In this document: piece by piece, positions 23,378-37,300 of the stretch | Position numbering within the stretch: the stretch's first letter is position 1 | Layout of the letters: each line of letters begins with the position of its first letter | NCBI GenBank assembly: GCA_033002965.1 | Contig: JAURVB010006175.1 | Coordinates: 38,379 to 102,378, forward strand | Reading direction: 5' to 3' | Length of the DNA stretch: 64,000 nucleotides | From: Piper betle | Taxonomy: Eukaryota; Streptophyta; Magnoliopsida; Piperales; Piperaceae | Program-made: the position numbers and the translations under genes | The notes under the pieces: generated by a model | Seen by the model: only the letters and a program-made list of their open reading frames with translations | What the model was told of the DNA's origin: nothing | The model's database searches: none

Positions 23378-26300
23378 TGTAACACCCTGATTTCGGTTCA
23401 CTTAAGAACCGGATAAAAATGTTACGATTGAGTCAAGTTATGTTTAAAGTTATTGGTTGGTAAAACACGATTGATAAAATAGATCGAAATAACCCGCTTG
23501 GTTTAATAAGAATGAAAGATATTATTAAATATGCATCAAAACACATCAAATATAATTAAAAGTAAGAAAGAAAATAATTGTACTGAGCTTAAGTATGTGT
23601 AGCTTCTATATGTCCTTCCACTAAAGTCGACGAGTGTTACTAGTCCAAAAAATAACTATTATAAACTGGTAAATGGGTATTCCATTACCCACTCAAATTT
23701 TAGAAACTTCACAATTATCTCACAATGGGCGGTAAACAAACATACTTAAATAAATGTCGACGCACATGCATGGCTAATATTCATATTCATACATACAACA
23801 CTTGCACCCTCACATCCTCCATATTGCCATGGTACTCGAGTGGCAAAAGGAACGGTTAAGTTAATGCCACAAATTTCAGAAATGTACTACGTTATGCAGT
23901 ACCTTCATACACTGCACTACCTCAAGGTTTGAAGGAGTACTAGTACGGTCCATACATATCTCTATACCCTCACTCTATTATTCGTGAAATCCATAAAAAA
24001 ATGCGTACTTATATAATAGGTTTAGGGAAGAGGCTTGTATCATATATTTCTAGAGCTTTAGTTCAAAAACTAACAAAGGATCTCATCTTTGCAGTTTTAT
24101 TAAACATGTGTAGAAATTACGGATAAATTACTAGACATAAGAGGGATCTGATAAAATGTTGCCGATGTCATCCTACGTCTAAAACACGATTAAACTCGGC
24201 ACACAGGGAGTCAAGTAGAGATCAAGCAAAGGGAGAGTCATATAGACCTATTGTCTAAGCTCCAAGCGCATCGACACATCTACGACGAGTTCATACTCCG
24301 TAACCTACATCGAAACTCATTGCTAAGTAGAATACTAATGTCTATATATATTGCATGCTCGTGGTGTGTGATCATATTATCAATACATCCTAATAAAAAG
24401 AAAGTGCTAACAAACCTATAACTAAATACACGGCACACAAATCGAGACATAATAATAATAATAAATAATAAATAATAAATAATAAATAAACAAGGAAATC
24501 CACTCAAAGATAATTAGATAAAAAATAAATACATGAACATAAATAATACTCTAATCATAAAATAATAATATAATTATGTTATATTAATACACGGCTAAGC
24601 ACGAGTAATTATTACATATACTCGTGTTTACCCATGCTAGTAAATACATAAATAAATAAATAAATAAATACATACATAATTATTCTATAAACAAATAAAT
24701 AAATAAACAGTTAATTTTAATTAATCATGAATAATAATAATATCATATTTATTAAATACGAAATATGTAATTAAATACAAATAAATAATAACATATATGT
24801 AACAAACAAATAATATATATATATGTATAAATAAATAAATAAATACAATTTAGTAAACATAATAAGACTAATATTCATAGGTAAATACAATATTAATAAT
24901 AACAAATAATTATGTAAACATTTATCCTATTTGATAAACATATAAATAAAATAATAATAAATAAATAAATAAATAAGTAGAAACACTCATAATATCAAAA
25001 TATGCTAAATAATATGAATATACATCTAAACTAATGTATGGTTCTCAAATTACCAAAATCGGTCAAAAATGGCCGAAAATGGCTGTACATGAGCTGAACC
25101 GAACCGAGCTGAACTAGACCGAATCGAATTGACCGAACCAACTCGGGTTGGGTTAACAAGAAAATAGGCTAAGTTGACTGGGCGGATATGAACTGAACTG
25201 ATGGACACGGATATGAGCTCGGACTGGCGAACTCGGGGCATGGCTAGGTGAACACGAACGCGGGCAGTGGAAACTCGAACACGGGCAAGCGAGCCGAATG
25301 GGGTGGACATTGCCCATCGTCAGAGAATGCCGACGACGGCGTGGCTAGGTCGCCGCCAATCGGGATCGATAGGTGGCATCAAGGCGAAGGTGATGGTGGT
25401 GACGATCTGCCGAGTCTGGCAACTGGCTAGTTGGAAAACCACCGAAAAGAAGGCGAAATAGCCACGGGTGGGGAGGCGTCGCTGATAGTGATTGCGGCCT
25501 TGGCGGTGGTCATGGGTGGTCTCAAAATGGAGATCTTGGAATGGTGAAACTATGTGGGTGGTCAGATCGACCGGGGGTGGCTCGCCGCATCTGAAAACAA
25601 CTAGAATGGCGACGGTGCCGATGGTCATGAGAGGTACAAATAGAAAGCCGACCGCGAGGTGGTCCTAGTGGTGCTGATCTGGTGGCCAGGGGCGAGCCGG
25701 AGACTTGCCGGCAGCGAGCCTAAGTGGCGGTGGCGGTAAGGGTGTAAATTCTGAAATCATGAAAAATCTATGGAAAAATAACATGGTAAAGCTAGGGCTG
25801 AAGTGGATGGGTTAGATCTTGCCACATGGCACAATCTGAATGTCTGACAGCTTGTGGCCTAGTGAGGCTCACTTATGGGCATATTCAATATACATATAGA
25901 CGGAAAGCTTAGATCGAAACTGTCCAAAATCAAAACTAACTCGAATCCTAAAAGTGACTCTATAGGCGGGAATTAAGGCAAGAAAATTAAATGGGCCTCA
26001 AACTCTGAACTTAATCGGGTAAAAATCTATGACACAATTAAGCTGGGCCCACAAGGGCACAATTTAGTGATCCAAAATCCATATTATATATATAAATGAG
26101 ATACCCTAAAAATCTCAAACGAATACTAAACACTACAACGGCCTAAATCTAGGCTTAAAACCTTAGCTAACTCATACAAATCATCTATATACCACGCATA
26201 TACACAAATAACTTATGTTCTTATCATCTGCAGGTTGGGCATATTCCGCCACTATAACATGCTCATATGGCCATTTGAGCCCCATACTCATGGTATGAAA

Positions 26301-26398
26301 ATTGGTCTGGCTCGAGCTTGCTCAAAATCGGCTCGAGACTGGCTTGAATCGGGTAATTTATAAGCGGGTAAAACCCTAACCTGAAACCAGGTTTTACA
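23378..26398 (+). mobile_element. Solo LTR, 3.02 kb, inserted in the LINE
   Basis: Starts TGTAACACCCTGATTTCGGT and ends CCAGGTTTTACA. Flanking pentamers are TATGA and TTTGA (four of five match), and the LINE zinc-knuckle reads on across the insertion. The left half carries the TATA-like box near 24010 and a long AT-rich zone with AAAT-type repeats (24440-25030). The right half has the GC island (25250-25750). ORFs at 25050-25628 lie in the island and are not called. Confidence 0.8.
24640..24673. repeat. (AAAT)n-type simple repeat
   Basis: TAAATAAA-type units repeated at 24640-24673, with similar shorter runs at 24460-24490, 24830-24845 and 24955-24975. All are inside the LTR at 23378-26398. 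Confidence 0.7.
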
Positions 26399-27467
26399 TT
26401 TGAGGCAATCATTCATAATTTAAAAGAATGCCCATTTTTAAGAGGATTACGGATATCATTTTTAAATATCAGAGCAGATTGTATCACATGGGCTAATCCC
26501 TGAATGCTATTAAGTTTCTCTCCGCACTTTCAGAAACAAGAATTATGGGGAGTATTTGGTTATAAAGTGGCTAGTGATGGCTGAAAGCATTTGGGAGAGA
26601 AGTAATCAAGTGGTGCATGGAACCATAGTTTCAAATGCAGATCTTTTTATGTACTAATTGCTAGATCTGCTTCCTATTATACTTTTTACTTACAGATCAT
26701 CTCTAATTTCTCTATGACTAAAACCTCTCATTGCTCATTCTCTTGATCTTTTTGACCAAAATAAAGATTATTATATTATTACCATTGATGGTAGCTTCCA
26801 TCAACAGACAGAACATATTTCATGGGGTGTTGTTTTCTGGTCTTCTAAATATGTGCCTGTGTTTGCTATTGTAGGAGCCAGAAATGGTCTGAATGGAGAA
26901 GTAGAATTGGAAGCTCTCCTTCATGCTCTTTTGCTATTAAAAAAAAAATTTCGGTAAATTCCTCATTCTATCAGATTGTTTAAGTGTGGTTATGGCTGGT
27001 CAGGAAAAGAACCAAGACTATCTTCAATGGGAAAATCAATCCATTTTTTAATGTACTCACCATGCTATCTATGATGAACGTAAATATAAGATGGTTGAAC
27101 AAAATTTATAATTCTCTAGCTCATAAAGTAGCAAATCTTGCAACCAGAGAATATTTTGGATATGTAATATTTTGATCTTAATAAAAATATTTTCCTCAAA
27201 TTTATTTTTTCTTCTACTCAATTCTTGAGCCTTTGTACCATGGGATCTCTCCTTTACCTGTCGATGCTAAAAGACGGATCATAATTTATTACTTTACTTT
27301 GGTAGAGCTTTCAAATATTTGCATGATAACATTATATAGTTGAAAGTAAAATGCATGCAGTATGAAAAAAGTAAATTATGAGATAAAAAAATACCTTCAA
27401 TGCAGAATTACAAAATTAGGTAGAGAAGAATATCATATATTAACATGGAAGGGGGAATTAACAAACG

Positions 27468-28270
27468 GTCTAAATTAATTTAATCAATCATATATAATAA
27501 TTTGACAATTCATATTATAAATATATTAAAATTAGGTATTGATGTTATTTGATATTATTCTGTGTATTATAGTTTATGATATTTTTAAATATTTTTTAAG
27601 ATTTTTTTAAATTATTTAGAATTAATTATTATTTTTGACTCGAGTTAGACTCGAGTCAACTTTTAATTACGAGAATGCCACCCTCCGCTCTTTACCCCCT
27701 CCACCGCCGGCGGCCCGGTCGGCGGCGGCCCGGTTGGCCGGCGGCGGCCTCGCGGCGGAAGCGCGGCGGAATCGCGAAGGATCGCGGCGGAATCACGGCG
27801 GATCGCGGCGGAATCACGGACGGCGGAAGGGCGGAGCGGAATCGGGTACAGCGTCGGACGGCGGAAGCGCGGCGGAGGGCGGAGCTGAGGTCGGAATCGG
27901 GCGGCGGTGGCGTGGTCGGACGGAGCCGCGGTCGGACGGCGGAAGCGCGGCGGAGGGCGGCGGAGCGAACGCGACGGCGGAGCGGGGGAGACCGGGTAGG
28001 TTTTTTAAATCCAAATTACCATTTTACCCATGCTTAAATAATTTAATAAAAATCATACCTAGGGTATTTTGGTAATTTCATAAAAAACCGATTCCGATTT
28101 AAATCGGCCGATTCCGATTCCGATTTAAATCGGTCGGAATCGGCCGAACTCGGCCGATTCCGGGGCCGATTCGGGGCCGACCGAGTCGGCCCCGAAATCG
28201 GATCGGCGCGGCGCCGATCCGATTTAAATCGGCCGATTCCGCACGGAATCGGCCGATTCGTGCAACAGTG
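27468..28270. mobile_element. hAT-like non-autonomous element, copy 2, left end lost
   Basis: Matches copy 1 from the ATAATTTGACAATTCATA block onward, through TTTTAATTACGAGAATGCCA at 27660, a GC-rich centre, and CATGCTTAAATAATTTAATA at 28028. It ends TTCGTGCAACAGTG at 28270. The last 190 bases are packed with AATCGG/CCGATT motifs. The left terminal repeat is absent or diverged, and no 8-bp duplication of the right flank (GTTGGCAT) is found. ORFs at 27635-28075 are the GC-rich centre and not proteins. Confidence 0.65.
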
Positions 28271-28852
28271 GTTGGCATAGAAGGGGAAGAGAGGAACGAC
28301 CGTAAAAAAGTTTGGGTTCATCGTTTACATACCTTGAATGTATCTTAATGTCATTAACTTTAATTTTATATTTAATTTATCTTCAAAAGAAAATTATGGG
28401 GGTCAAAATTAACTATATACAACGAGAAGGCCAAAACAATGAGAAAAAAACCATCGTATTATAATATATAGTAATTTTTATATTTAAGCTATACTGGAAA
28501 AAAATTGTGGGGTTAAAATTAATCATATGTAAGGAGAACGACGAAATATAAAAAAAATCTTGTCATAATATATAATAGAATAAGATAAACAAATAAATAC
28601 ATTCTTTTTAAATATAAATAAATAGATTGGGGGAACACGAATGGTCTCTTGTCCACCACCTTATCCGGTACCATTAACGGGTCCTAAGGAACTTGGCCGC
28701 ATCTGGGCTGTTCATGTCGTCAACGAATCTCAACCGTCGGATCCAAAGACATCGCCTTCATATATGTACCAAGGATATACCCTAGCCCCTCTTTGGCCGG
28801 CGCCTGAGAAGGAAGCGAAGGTGGGAAGGAAGGAGGCGGGAAGGGATCGAAG
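28271..28852 (+). promoter_or_regulatory. Upstream region of the L34 gene
   Basis: AT-rich to about 28630, then mixed. It contains TGGGCT at 28704-28709, the core of the site II element often found in plant ribosomal protein promoters, about 150 bases before the start codon. The sequence from about 28790 is purine-rich 5' leader. The ORF beginning at 28641 runs through promoter, leader and exon in the wrong frame and is not a gene. Confidence 0.4.
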
Positions 28853-30907
<2,055 letters not shown>

Positions 30908-33534
30908 ATGTCAGTAATGTCTAAGAATTACTTCGTTGACATCACAGGAGGAATTTTAACTTCCACAATGTTGGAATTTCGTGAGGCTAGCAGAACTTGC
31001 AATTTGATAGATTTTGTTGTGTAAGGTTTTGGATTCTACATTTTTTTGCCAGTATGGATAATTGAATTTCGCTTAAAAAGACATCTTTAGAACCCCCACC
31101 AGAGAGTAGGGATGACCTATTTATCTATGGTGGGGGGAAACCTGGAAAAGAATTTAGTAACTGCATTCCATATTATCATACAATTTTGGGCTACTTTCAA
31201 AAAATTTTCTTAACAGAACCGATTGAATTAGGTTTAAGCCACATAAGCAGGTGCGTCGACGATGACTCGATCGGCAGCTGTGGCCAATGGAATAGTGGTG
31301 TAGTGGCAGGTGAAGTTAGGTATCAGGAAGGAATAGTGGTAACCACTGTTGCAGATGGTCAAATAAAAAATATCTAAGGAATGCATGACAATGAAACATA
31401 CTAGTTAGGTTTAACTAAAATAAGAGTAATTCGAGAAGTTAGAATATCTGAACTTATTTTAAAATAATTTATTAATAAATTAGGCATGATTAATAAATCT
31501 TTATTTACAAAGCCTTCCAAAATTTTTTGACAAAAAAATATGGATGAATATACAAATTGAAATTTTGATAATTGGAAACTTCAAAGATATATAGATAAGA
31601 GTATATGTTTCTCTTACAATAAAAATTTAAAGGAGTATATTTATAAATGACAATAAAATTTTAGGGATAAGTTAAAATATTATACTAATATATGATCTTC
31701 CTAATCCAATCATGGGATAGAAAGAAGCCATCAACTCAGTTACTTGTCATTTAAATTAATAAACAATTTAAACATCTAGGTACAATACCAACCGTGAATA
31801 ATGCATATGAATATTATTTTTTAATCATATTAATTTATCATGTGACACGTGGTGATGAGGCGATGACACCTTTACATATGTCATATATCATATTCTATCA
31901 TGTTCTATCATATATCATATTCAATCCCAATAAAATATTATATAATTTAAGTCTCACCCGAATTAAAATTTCACAAAAATGACACCTTTACACAGATACT
32001 TATCATGGGTATTTTGCGTTTTCCTTCTTATAAAAGTCTTTGGGTACTTTTTCCCATTTTTATATAATTCAAATAAAAAATTATACAATTTATTTATAAT
32101 ATGAATCAAAATTTAAATATTCAAACTTTCAATCCCAAATCAAGGTTCAATTTAATGATCCAAATTAGAGCATTAAAAATATGAGTTATATCACTATTTT
32201 AACTAAATTTGTTTTACAAGTTTTGTAAATAACTCATCGATAAGAAGACAATTTTTTATATGGTAACATTATTCGTTTCTATCGATAATTTTAATATCAT
32301 CATAGGAAAAAACTAAGATAAAAAATATACTTTTCCAACAAAGTATAAAATCCTGGGTTAAAATGCAATGGCTACAAGGATTATGGTTTGGGTATGGGGG
32401 TGGGAGTTCAATGTGAGTGAGATTGCTGTTTACTGTAAAAAAAGAGTTGTAAATGTTCTTAGATGGATCATGTAAAAAAATAATGTTTTTAATATTCAGG
32501 CAACCTTCTACACTTCACATTTGAAAATAGAATCACAAAAAATTCACTCTCCAAATCAGAATTTTTTGTTATAAAAATATTATAGATAGTTACCTTTTTT
32601 GTTACAATATATGATATAAGCAGGGAACATATTTCATCTATAACCCAAAAATATACCAAATGTTTCATGGGCAAATAAAAAGTTATTAAAAAACACATGT
32701 TTGAAAGAGAAAACAGCGTCTACAATACAAATAAATAAATGAATTAGGTTGAAAATAATAAAGGAAGAGAAAGGGCCGTCTATAATACAAATAAATAAAT
32801 GAATTAAGTTGAAAATAAGATAATTCCTCTCCGCTTGAGAAGGAAGAGAAATGGGCTGTCTATAATACAAATAAATAAATAAATTATGTTACAAATAATA
32901 ATTCTTCTAGTTTGTGAAAAGGATTTTTCCTACGAGGATATAAACGATCCCATCCCACCGTATTTGTAAGTTAACTTATTTAATTTAATTCAAAATTTTT
33001 TGTAGAAATTGATTGTTATAAAAACAAGTATTACTGTCACAGTGTTTATGCAATTTAACAATGCAAAGAAAAATAAAATTTAAACTTTATAGTCTTGTAG
33101 TTTTGTCCGACTACTAAGTTATAATTATGAAAAAAATTAACATTTTTTAGTAAAATTTTTATATTTTTATCGAAAATTTGATTGTAATAATAAATTTTAT
33201 GAAAAAATTTAAAAGATCATATTTTTATTGGGAATTTAGTTGTGATAGCAAATTTTATAATTTTTTTTGAAAATAACACATAATTTTTCATCACGCTTAT
33301 AAAAATGGATTGCATTCACTAAATATATAATTATTGAAATAATTTTGTTCAAGCATTTAGAAGATAAAAGAGACCAATCCATAATTTTTATTTTAAATAT
33401 TTTAAAAAATATCGATAACAATTAAACACTCTTTATTACCCAATTACCCAAAAAATTTCATCACGGAAAATATCTTCCAGATTAAACCAATATATATATA
33501 TATTCAGAAAAAAATGTCCATTCACACCACTGGC
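30908..33534. other. Intergenic region between L34 and the PP2C gene, no gene seen
   Basis: Begins with the L34 3' UTR (to about 31100). The rest is AT-rich with scattered short ORFs, none resembling a known protein, including the 63-aa one at 31186. Local direct repeats of ATCATATATCATATTC lie near 31885-31925, and a three-copy repeat lies at 32716-32880. Towards 33490 there is a TATATATATATA run. Confidence 0.4.
32716..32880. repeat. Three interspersed copies of a 40-bp AT-rich unit
   Basis: A unit near GTCTATAATACAAATAAATA followed by AATGAATTAAGTTGAAAATAA occurs at about 32717, 32777 and 32857. Purine-rich spacers containing AGGAAGAGAAAGGG or a relative separate the copies. The third copy is the most diverged. 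No function is apparent. Confidence 0.7.
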
Positions 33535-33630
33535 CACGTGCCAGCAACAGACTGGGCTACACTTACACAGAAAACGGCGAATCTCGCGCGTTGCCGAGGA
33601 GGGCACACGTGTTGGCCAATGGCACACGTG
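33535..33630 (+). promoter_or_regulatory. Cluster of three CACGTG (G-box/ABRE-type) cores upstream of the PP2C gene
   Basis: CACGTG cores lie at 33535-33540 (in GCCACGTGCC), 33606-33611 (in ACACGTGT) and 33625-33630 (in ACACGTGA). They are 240-340 bases upstream of the proposed 5' UTR intron. ACACGTG is the core bound by ABF/AREB bZIP factors, and group A PP2C genes are known targets of ABA signalling. The link to ABA response here is inference from motif and gene identity. The ORFs at 33514-33916 overlapping this zone are compositional. Confidence 0.65.
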
Positions 33631-33874
33631 AAACTGATTGGTCCCCCCTTTCCTCGCCCCTTTTTCCTCTCCCCCCTCTGTCTACTACTCTCTCGCTCCA
33701 CTCCATCCCCCCACACCGCCACCACCGACGCCGCCGCCGCCGGCGACACCTCCGACCTGCCCGCTCCCCCCGGCTCTCGTCCGAAGCGTTTCGGTGGTTC
33801 TCGGAGGTCGGGAGGGTTGGAACTGGGGCGGGTCTGGAGGCTTCCTTGATTGCGAGGGTTGCCCTCAGATCCAG

Positions 33875-34116
33875 GTAATTTGAATGTGATTCGAGCTTCC
33901 ATGGGTGCGGATTCATGCTTTTTCTACTTTGTTCATACCGTTTTTCCCGTGTTCTTGGGGGGTGGAAGCGGCGCCCGCGCTTTTGCTTTTGTCCCGCCCT
34001 ATTTTTTTTCTTTGGTTTGTTGGTGGGCTTAATTGAGCTGTTGTCGTTGTTATGAATAAGTTCTTGTTGGTGTTGGATTGTTGGATCTGGGTTGTATTTT
34101 TTATTGTTGATTGCAG
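33875..34116 (+). other. Probable 5' UTR intron of the PP2C gene
   Basis: A donor (CCAG then GTAATTTG) at 33875 and an acceptor (TTGATTGCAG) ending at 34116 bracket T-rich sequence. It lies upstream of the ATG at 34307. This is inferred from splice signals only; transcript data are not available. Confidence 0.5.
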
Positions 34117-34306
34117 GTTTGGCTGTTTGGGCGCCGGAGTGGGGATGATTGAGGTGTGATTGGAGGGGTTGGTGTTGAGTGATGAGATTTGTGCTGGTTG
34201 GGGTGTGGGTTGAGGGCTTGGGTGGGGTGTCATGGATTGGGACGGGGGAATTGTAAGGGGAGGATGAGTGTGGTGTTGGTGGAGCCTGGTGGTGGTGGGG
34301 TGGTCG

Positions 34307-37300
34307 ATGGAGGAGATTGTTGCGGTGCCGCTTAGTAGAGGAAGTTCTAGTGCGGCTCCGGTTGTGAACGGATTGGGGATCACTGGGCTGAAGCTGATGG
34401 CGGATACCGCGGCTGCAATTTTGGTGGAGTCACCTGAGGAGGGTTGCAATGTTACTGACCAGGTTTCGTTTGTTGCTGGGGAGGGAATGGGGTTAGAAGG
34501 GAAGAGGTTGGTTGACAATTGGATCAGCACTAACCAGGTTGGGATGGAGGAAGATCATGGAGACTTTGGGAACGCATCGTTCTCCTCGGTAGAAAATGAA
34601 CTGATCATGGATAGCTCTTGCTCTTTGTCTGTGGCTAGTGACACCAGTAGCTTATGTGGGGAAGACCTCCTCAGTTTCGAGGGTAGTTTTGATGCAGGTT
34701 CATCTAATTCATTAGACTTTGCGAAGTCAATTGACAGTGATAAGTTGTTGCCACGCCCAGATGTGCTGTTAGACCGTTCCATCAGTCTTATTGATGCGCC
34801 TGTTATAGCCGATGCAATAGATCTAAAGGCTATCCCAGTTTCCGTGCAGCTATAGCTGCCTCCTGATACTAGAGTCAGGAGTGGTTCTCGTGTTTATGAA
34901 CTGGATTGTTTGCCACTTTGGGGTAGTGTTTCATTGTGTGGAAGGCGACCTGAAATGGAGGATGCCATGACAGTAGCCCCTCGATTCGCAAATATTCCAA
35001 TAAGGATGTTAACTGGTGATAGTGTGGTAGATAAGATGAACCAGCGGCTGAGCCACCTTACAGCTCACTTTTTCGGGGTTTATGATGGCCATGGTGGTTG
35101 TCAGGTATTAATCCTAGTTTTGTTGTCTGTTGAAGTTTGCCTTTCGATCTGTTTGTTTTGAGATAAAAATGGGATGATATCCGAGAGCAAATTTTCAACG
35201 TTCTTGGAATATACTAGTGCATTTCTTCTTATAGGATGATGGATGTAGCTGTAGTGTTGACAAATTAAGTCAGTTTTTCCATTATTGCAAGTGACAAGGA
35301 ATTTTTCCATTTTTTCATCACACTTATTTAGTTATTTACTTCCTTTGAAACAATATTAAACATGTTATTAGAATTGTTAAGCTTTGAAGAAGATTTTCAG
35401 AACGTGTCTGTCCGCTTTAAATCTTTTATGCAGATCTTGGGCAAGGAGGAGTTCATTCTTTTTAGTTTTGATAAATTGCAAAACTGTCCATAGACATTTT
35501 TATAAATCTAATATTCTGGAAATAAAATACACCAGAAATGGGTAAATTTCTCTTCTGTTGAAGTCTAATCTAAGGGGTGCAATAATTGGAACTATGTAAA
35601 AAATGGGTAGATTTTTGTTCAGTTGAAGTCTAACTGAGGGGTGCAGGAATCGGGTCCAAGTGTTGTTGTGCTTGAGATTAGGAAGTGTTGAAGACTCATT
35701 GGAATCTGATGAAATAACCATGTTTGGGCAGAAAGCAGGGTTTCTGACAAGTTTTTGTAGTACATAACTGGCTAGGTTCTTATTACTATAGGTATATTCC
35801 ATTCTATTCCATAAAAGCTGTGCACTTGCTATTTTAAATGTTGGAGACTAAATGAATAAGGACAGATCTTGGCTGGAGACAATAGATCTGTTTTGAGAAC
35901 CATTTTTAGATTTCTATGTAAGGAATAATAACTGTATTTTAGTTATAATGATAAACAATGGATGAGTATGACTAATAGATGTGAAAACTTGTATGGTACA
36001 TAAATGTAGATTTTGAAAGGAGCGTTATCAAGATGAGGACAATCTAATAGCCTTAATATTCTTGTTGCATCATGTGTTATAATTAAGTAGTTTACAAGCC
36101 TCTATGATCTCTCACGTGAGGCTATATGATACTTTTGTAATCCTCATGGATGATTACCATGCAAAGTTTGGGTACAGCGTACCCTGTTTATAAAGGTCTA
36201 AAAATTGAATGATTTGTTCTATATATATGCTTTTGTAAGTTAAAGTAGCTATACTAAAGTTACAAATGTGTAGTGAATTATGTGACGATGGAGTTCACCT
36301 TCTTAATTAAGTAATTGAATTTCGACTTCTCTGTCTCATTCCTCTGTTGATTCCAAGTCTTAATTGTCTTTTTCCAATGCGAAGAAAAAGAGAGAAATTT
36401 TTTTGTTCATCTATCACCTATTTTTCATTAGGCATGTACAGGATTTTTATTGTGGTATTAGATGACAGAATAATTTTTCATCCATTTTTTCGAGCTTTAA
36501 GGTTGCTAACTATTGTCGAGAACGTGTTCATTCGGCATTAGTCGAGGAAATGGAAATTATCAAAGAGAACTCTGTGGAGGGCATTTTTTCTGAAGCTAAT
36601 TGGCAATCAACATGGGAGAAAGCTTTCACTAGTTGCTTTCTCAAAGTTGATGCAGAGGTTGGAGGGAAGGCTAGTCGAGCCAATGGTGGAGGAAGTGCTG
36701 GTATTTCTGATGAAAATTTGGAACCTATTGCTCCTGAGACTGTTGGATCAACTGCTGTGGTGGCAATTCTTTGTTCCTCTCACATCATTGTAGCCAACTG
36801 TGGAGATTCAAGAGCTGTTCTCTGCCGGGGAAAGGAACCCTTCCCACTTTCTGTGGATCATAAGGTAAGTTCTTCGATGGAAAATTTGCTAAGGAATGAT
36901 TTTATCAGTTGGTTTATCAGGGTTTTTAATTTAAACTTTATTTATAATATTTAAGCCTAATAGAGAAGACGAATATACACGAATAGAAGCTGCGGGAGGC
37001 AAGGTTATACAGTGGAATGGATATCGCGTGTTTGGCGTACTTGCTATGTCAAGATCAATAGGTATGCCATTTTTTTGTCAGTTCGCAGAAGCCGTAGTCT
37101 GATAATAATGTGTTTTTGGGTGTATTATTTTTTATTTGAATTCTTGCTTTACCTGTGAGGACTTCTGTCTATGATGAATGTTATTAAATTGACCTTGACT
37201 AGTATTTGCAAAGTTTACTGGATTGCACATAGCTGTTGACTGGCTTGGTTGAAGGAATATTACCAAATTTCATTAAGTTTTGTTATTTTCATGGTTAATA

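Larger units (their letters stand above)
21455..27230 (+). pseudogene. Decayed L1-type LINE (reverse transcriptase, zinc-knuckle, RNase H), split by an LTR
   Basis: Broken ORFs show the order of a plant LINE ORF2. A WKAPGPDKV motif lies at 21497-21730 and RPINLCNELY near 21890. Motif B (PTRGMRKDDP) and the YAND box, in place of the usual F/YADD, lie in 21979-22320. The post-RT block YLGMPIFSGNGRTQWFRPLI is near 22440. A zf-RVT segment with CPICGG is near 23350. After the LTR at 23378-26398 the zinc-knuckle resumes, followed by an RNase H-like part (TIDGSF near 26785, an acidic VELEAL near 26905, LSDCL near 26970, HKVANLA near 27125). Several stops and frameshifts separate these. No endonuclease domain is seen, so the left end is truncated or lost. 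It is inactive. Confidence 0.8.

Noticed and set aside
27635..28075. 146-codon Arg/Gly-rich ORF
   Set aside because: It lies in the core of hAT-like copy 2 and comes from GCGGCGGA-type repeats.
33522..33916. Overlapping ORFs of 95-126 codons on both strands upstream of the PP2C gene
   Set aside because: They lie in GC-rich promoter and 5' leader sequence, overlap each other in several frames and have Pro/Arg-biased composition.
33913..34530. Minus-strand ORF of 205 codons
   Set aside because: It is antisense to the PP2C leader and first exon, with Thr/Pro/Ser-rich content that mirrors the Gly/Val-rich sense strand.
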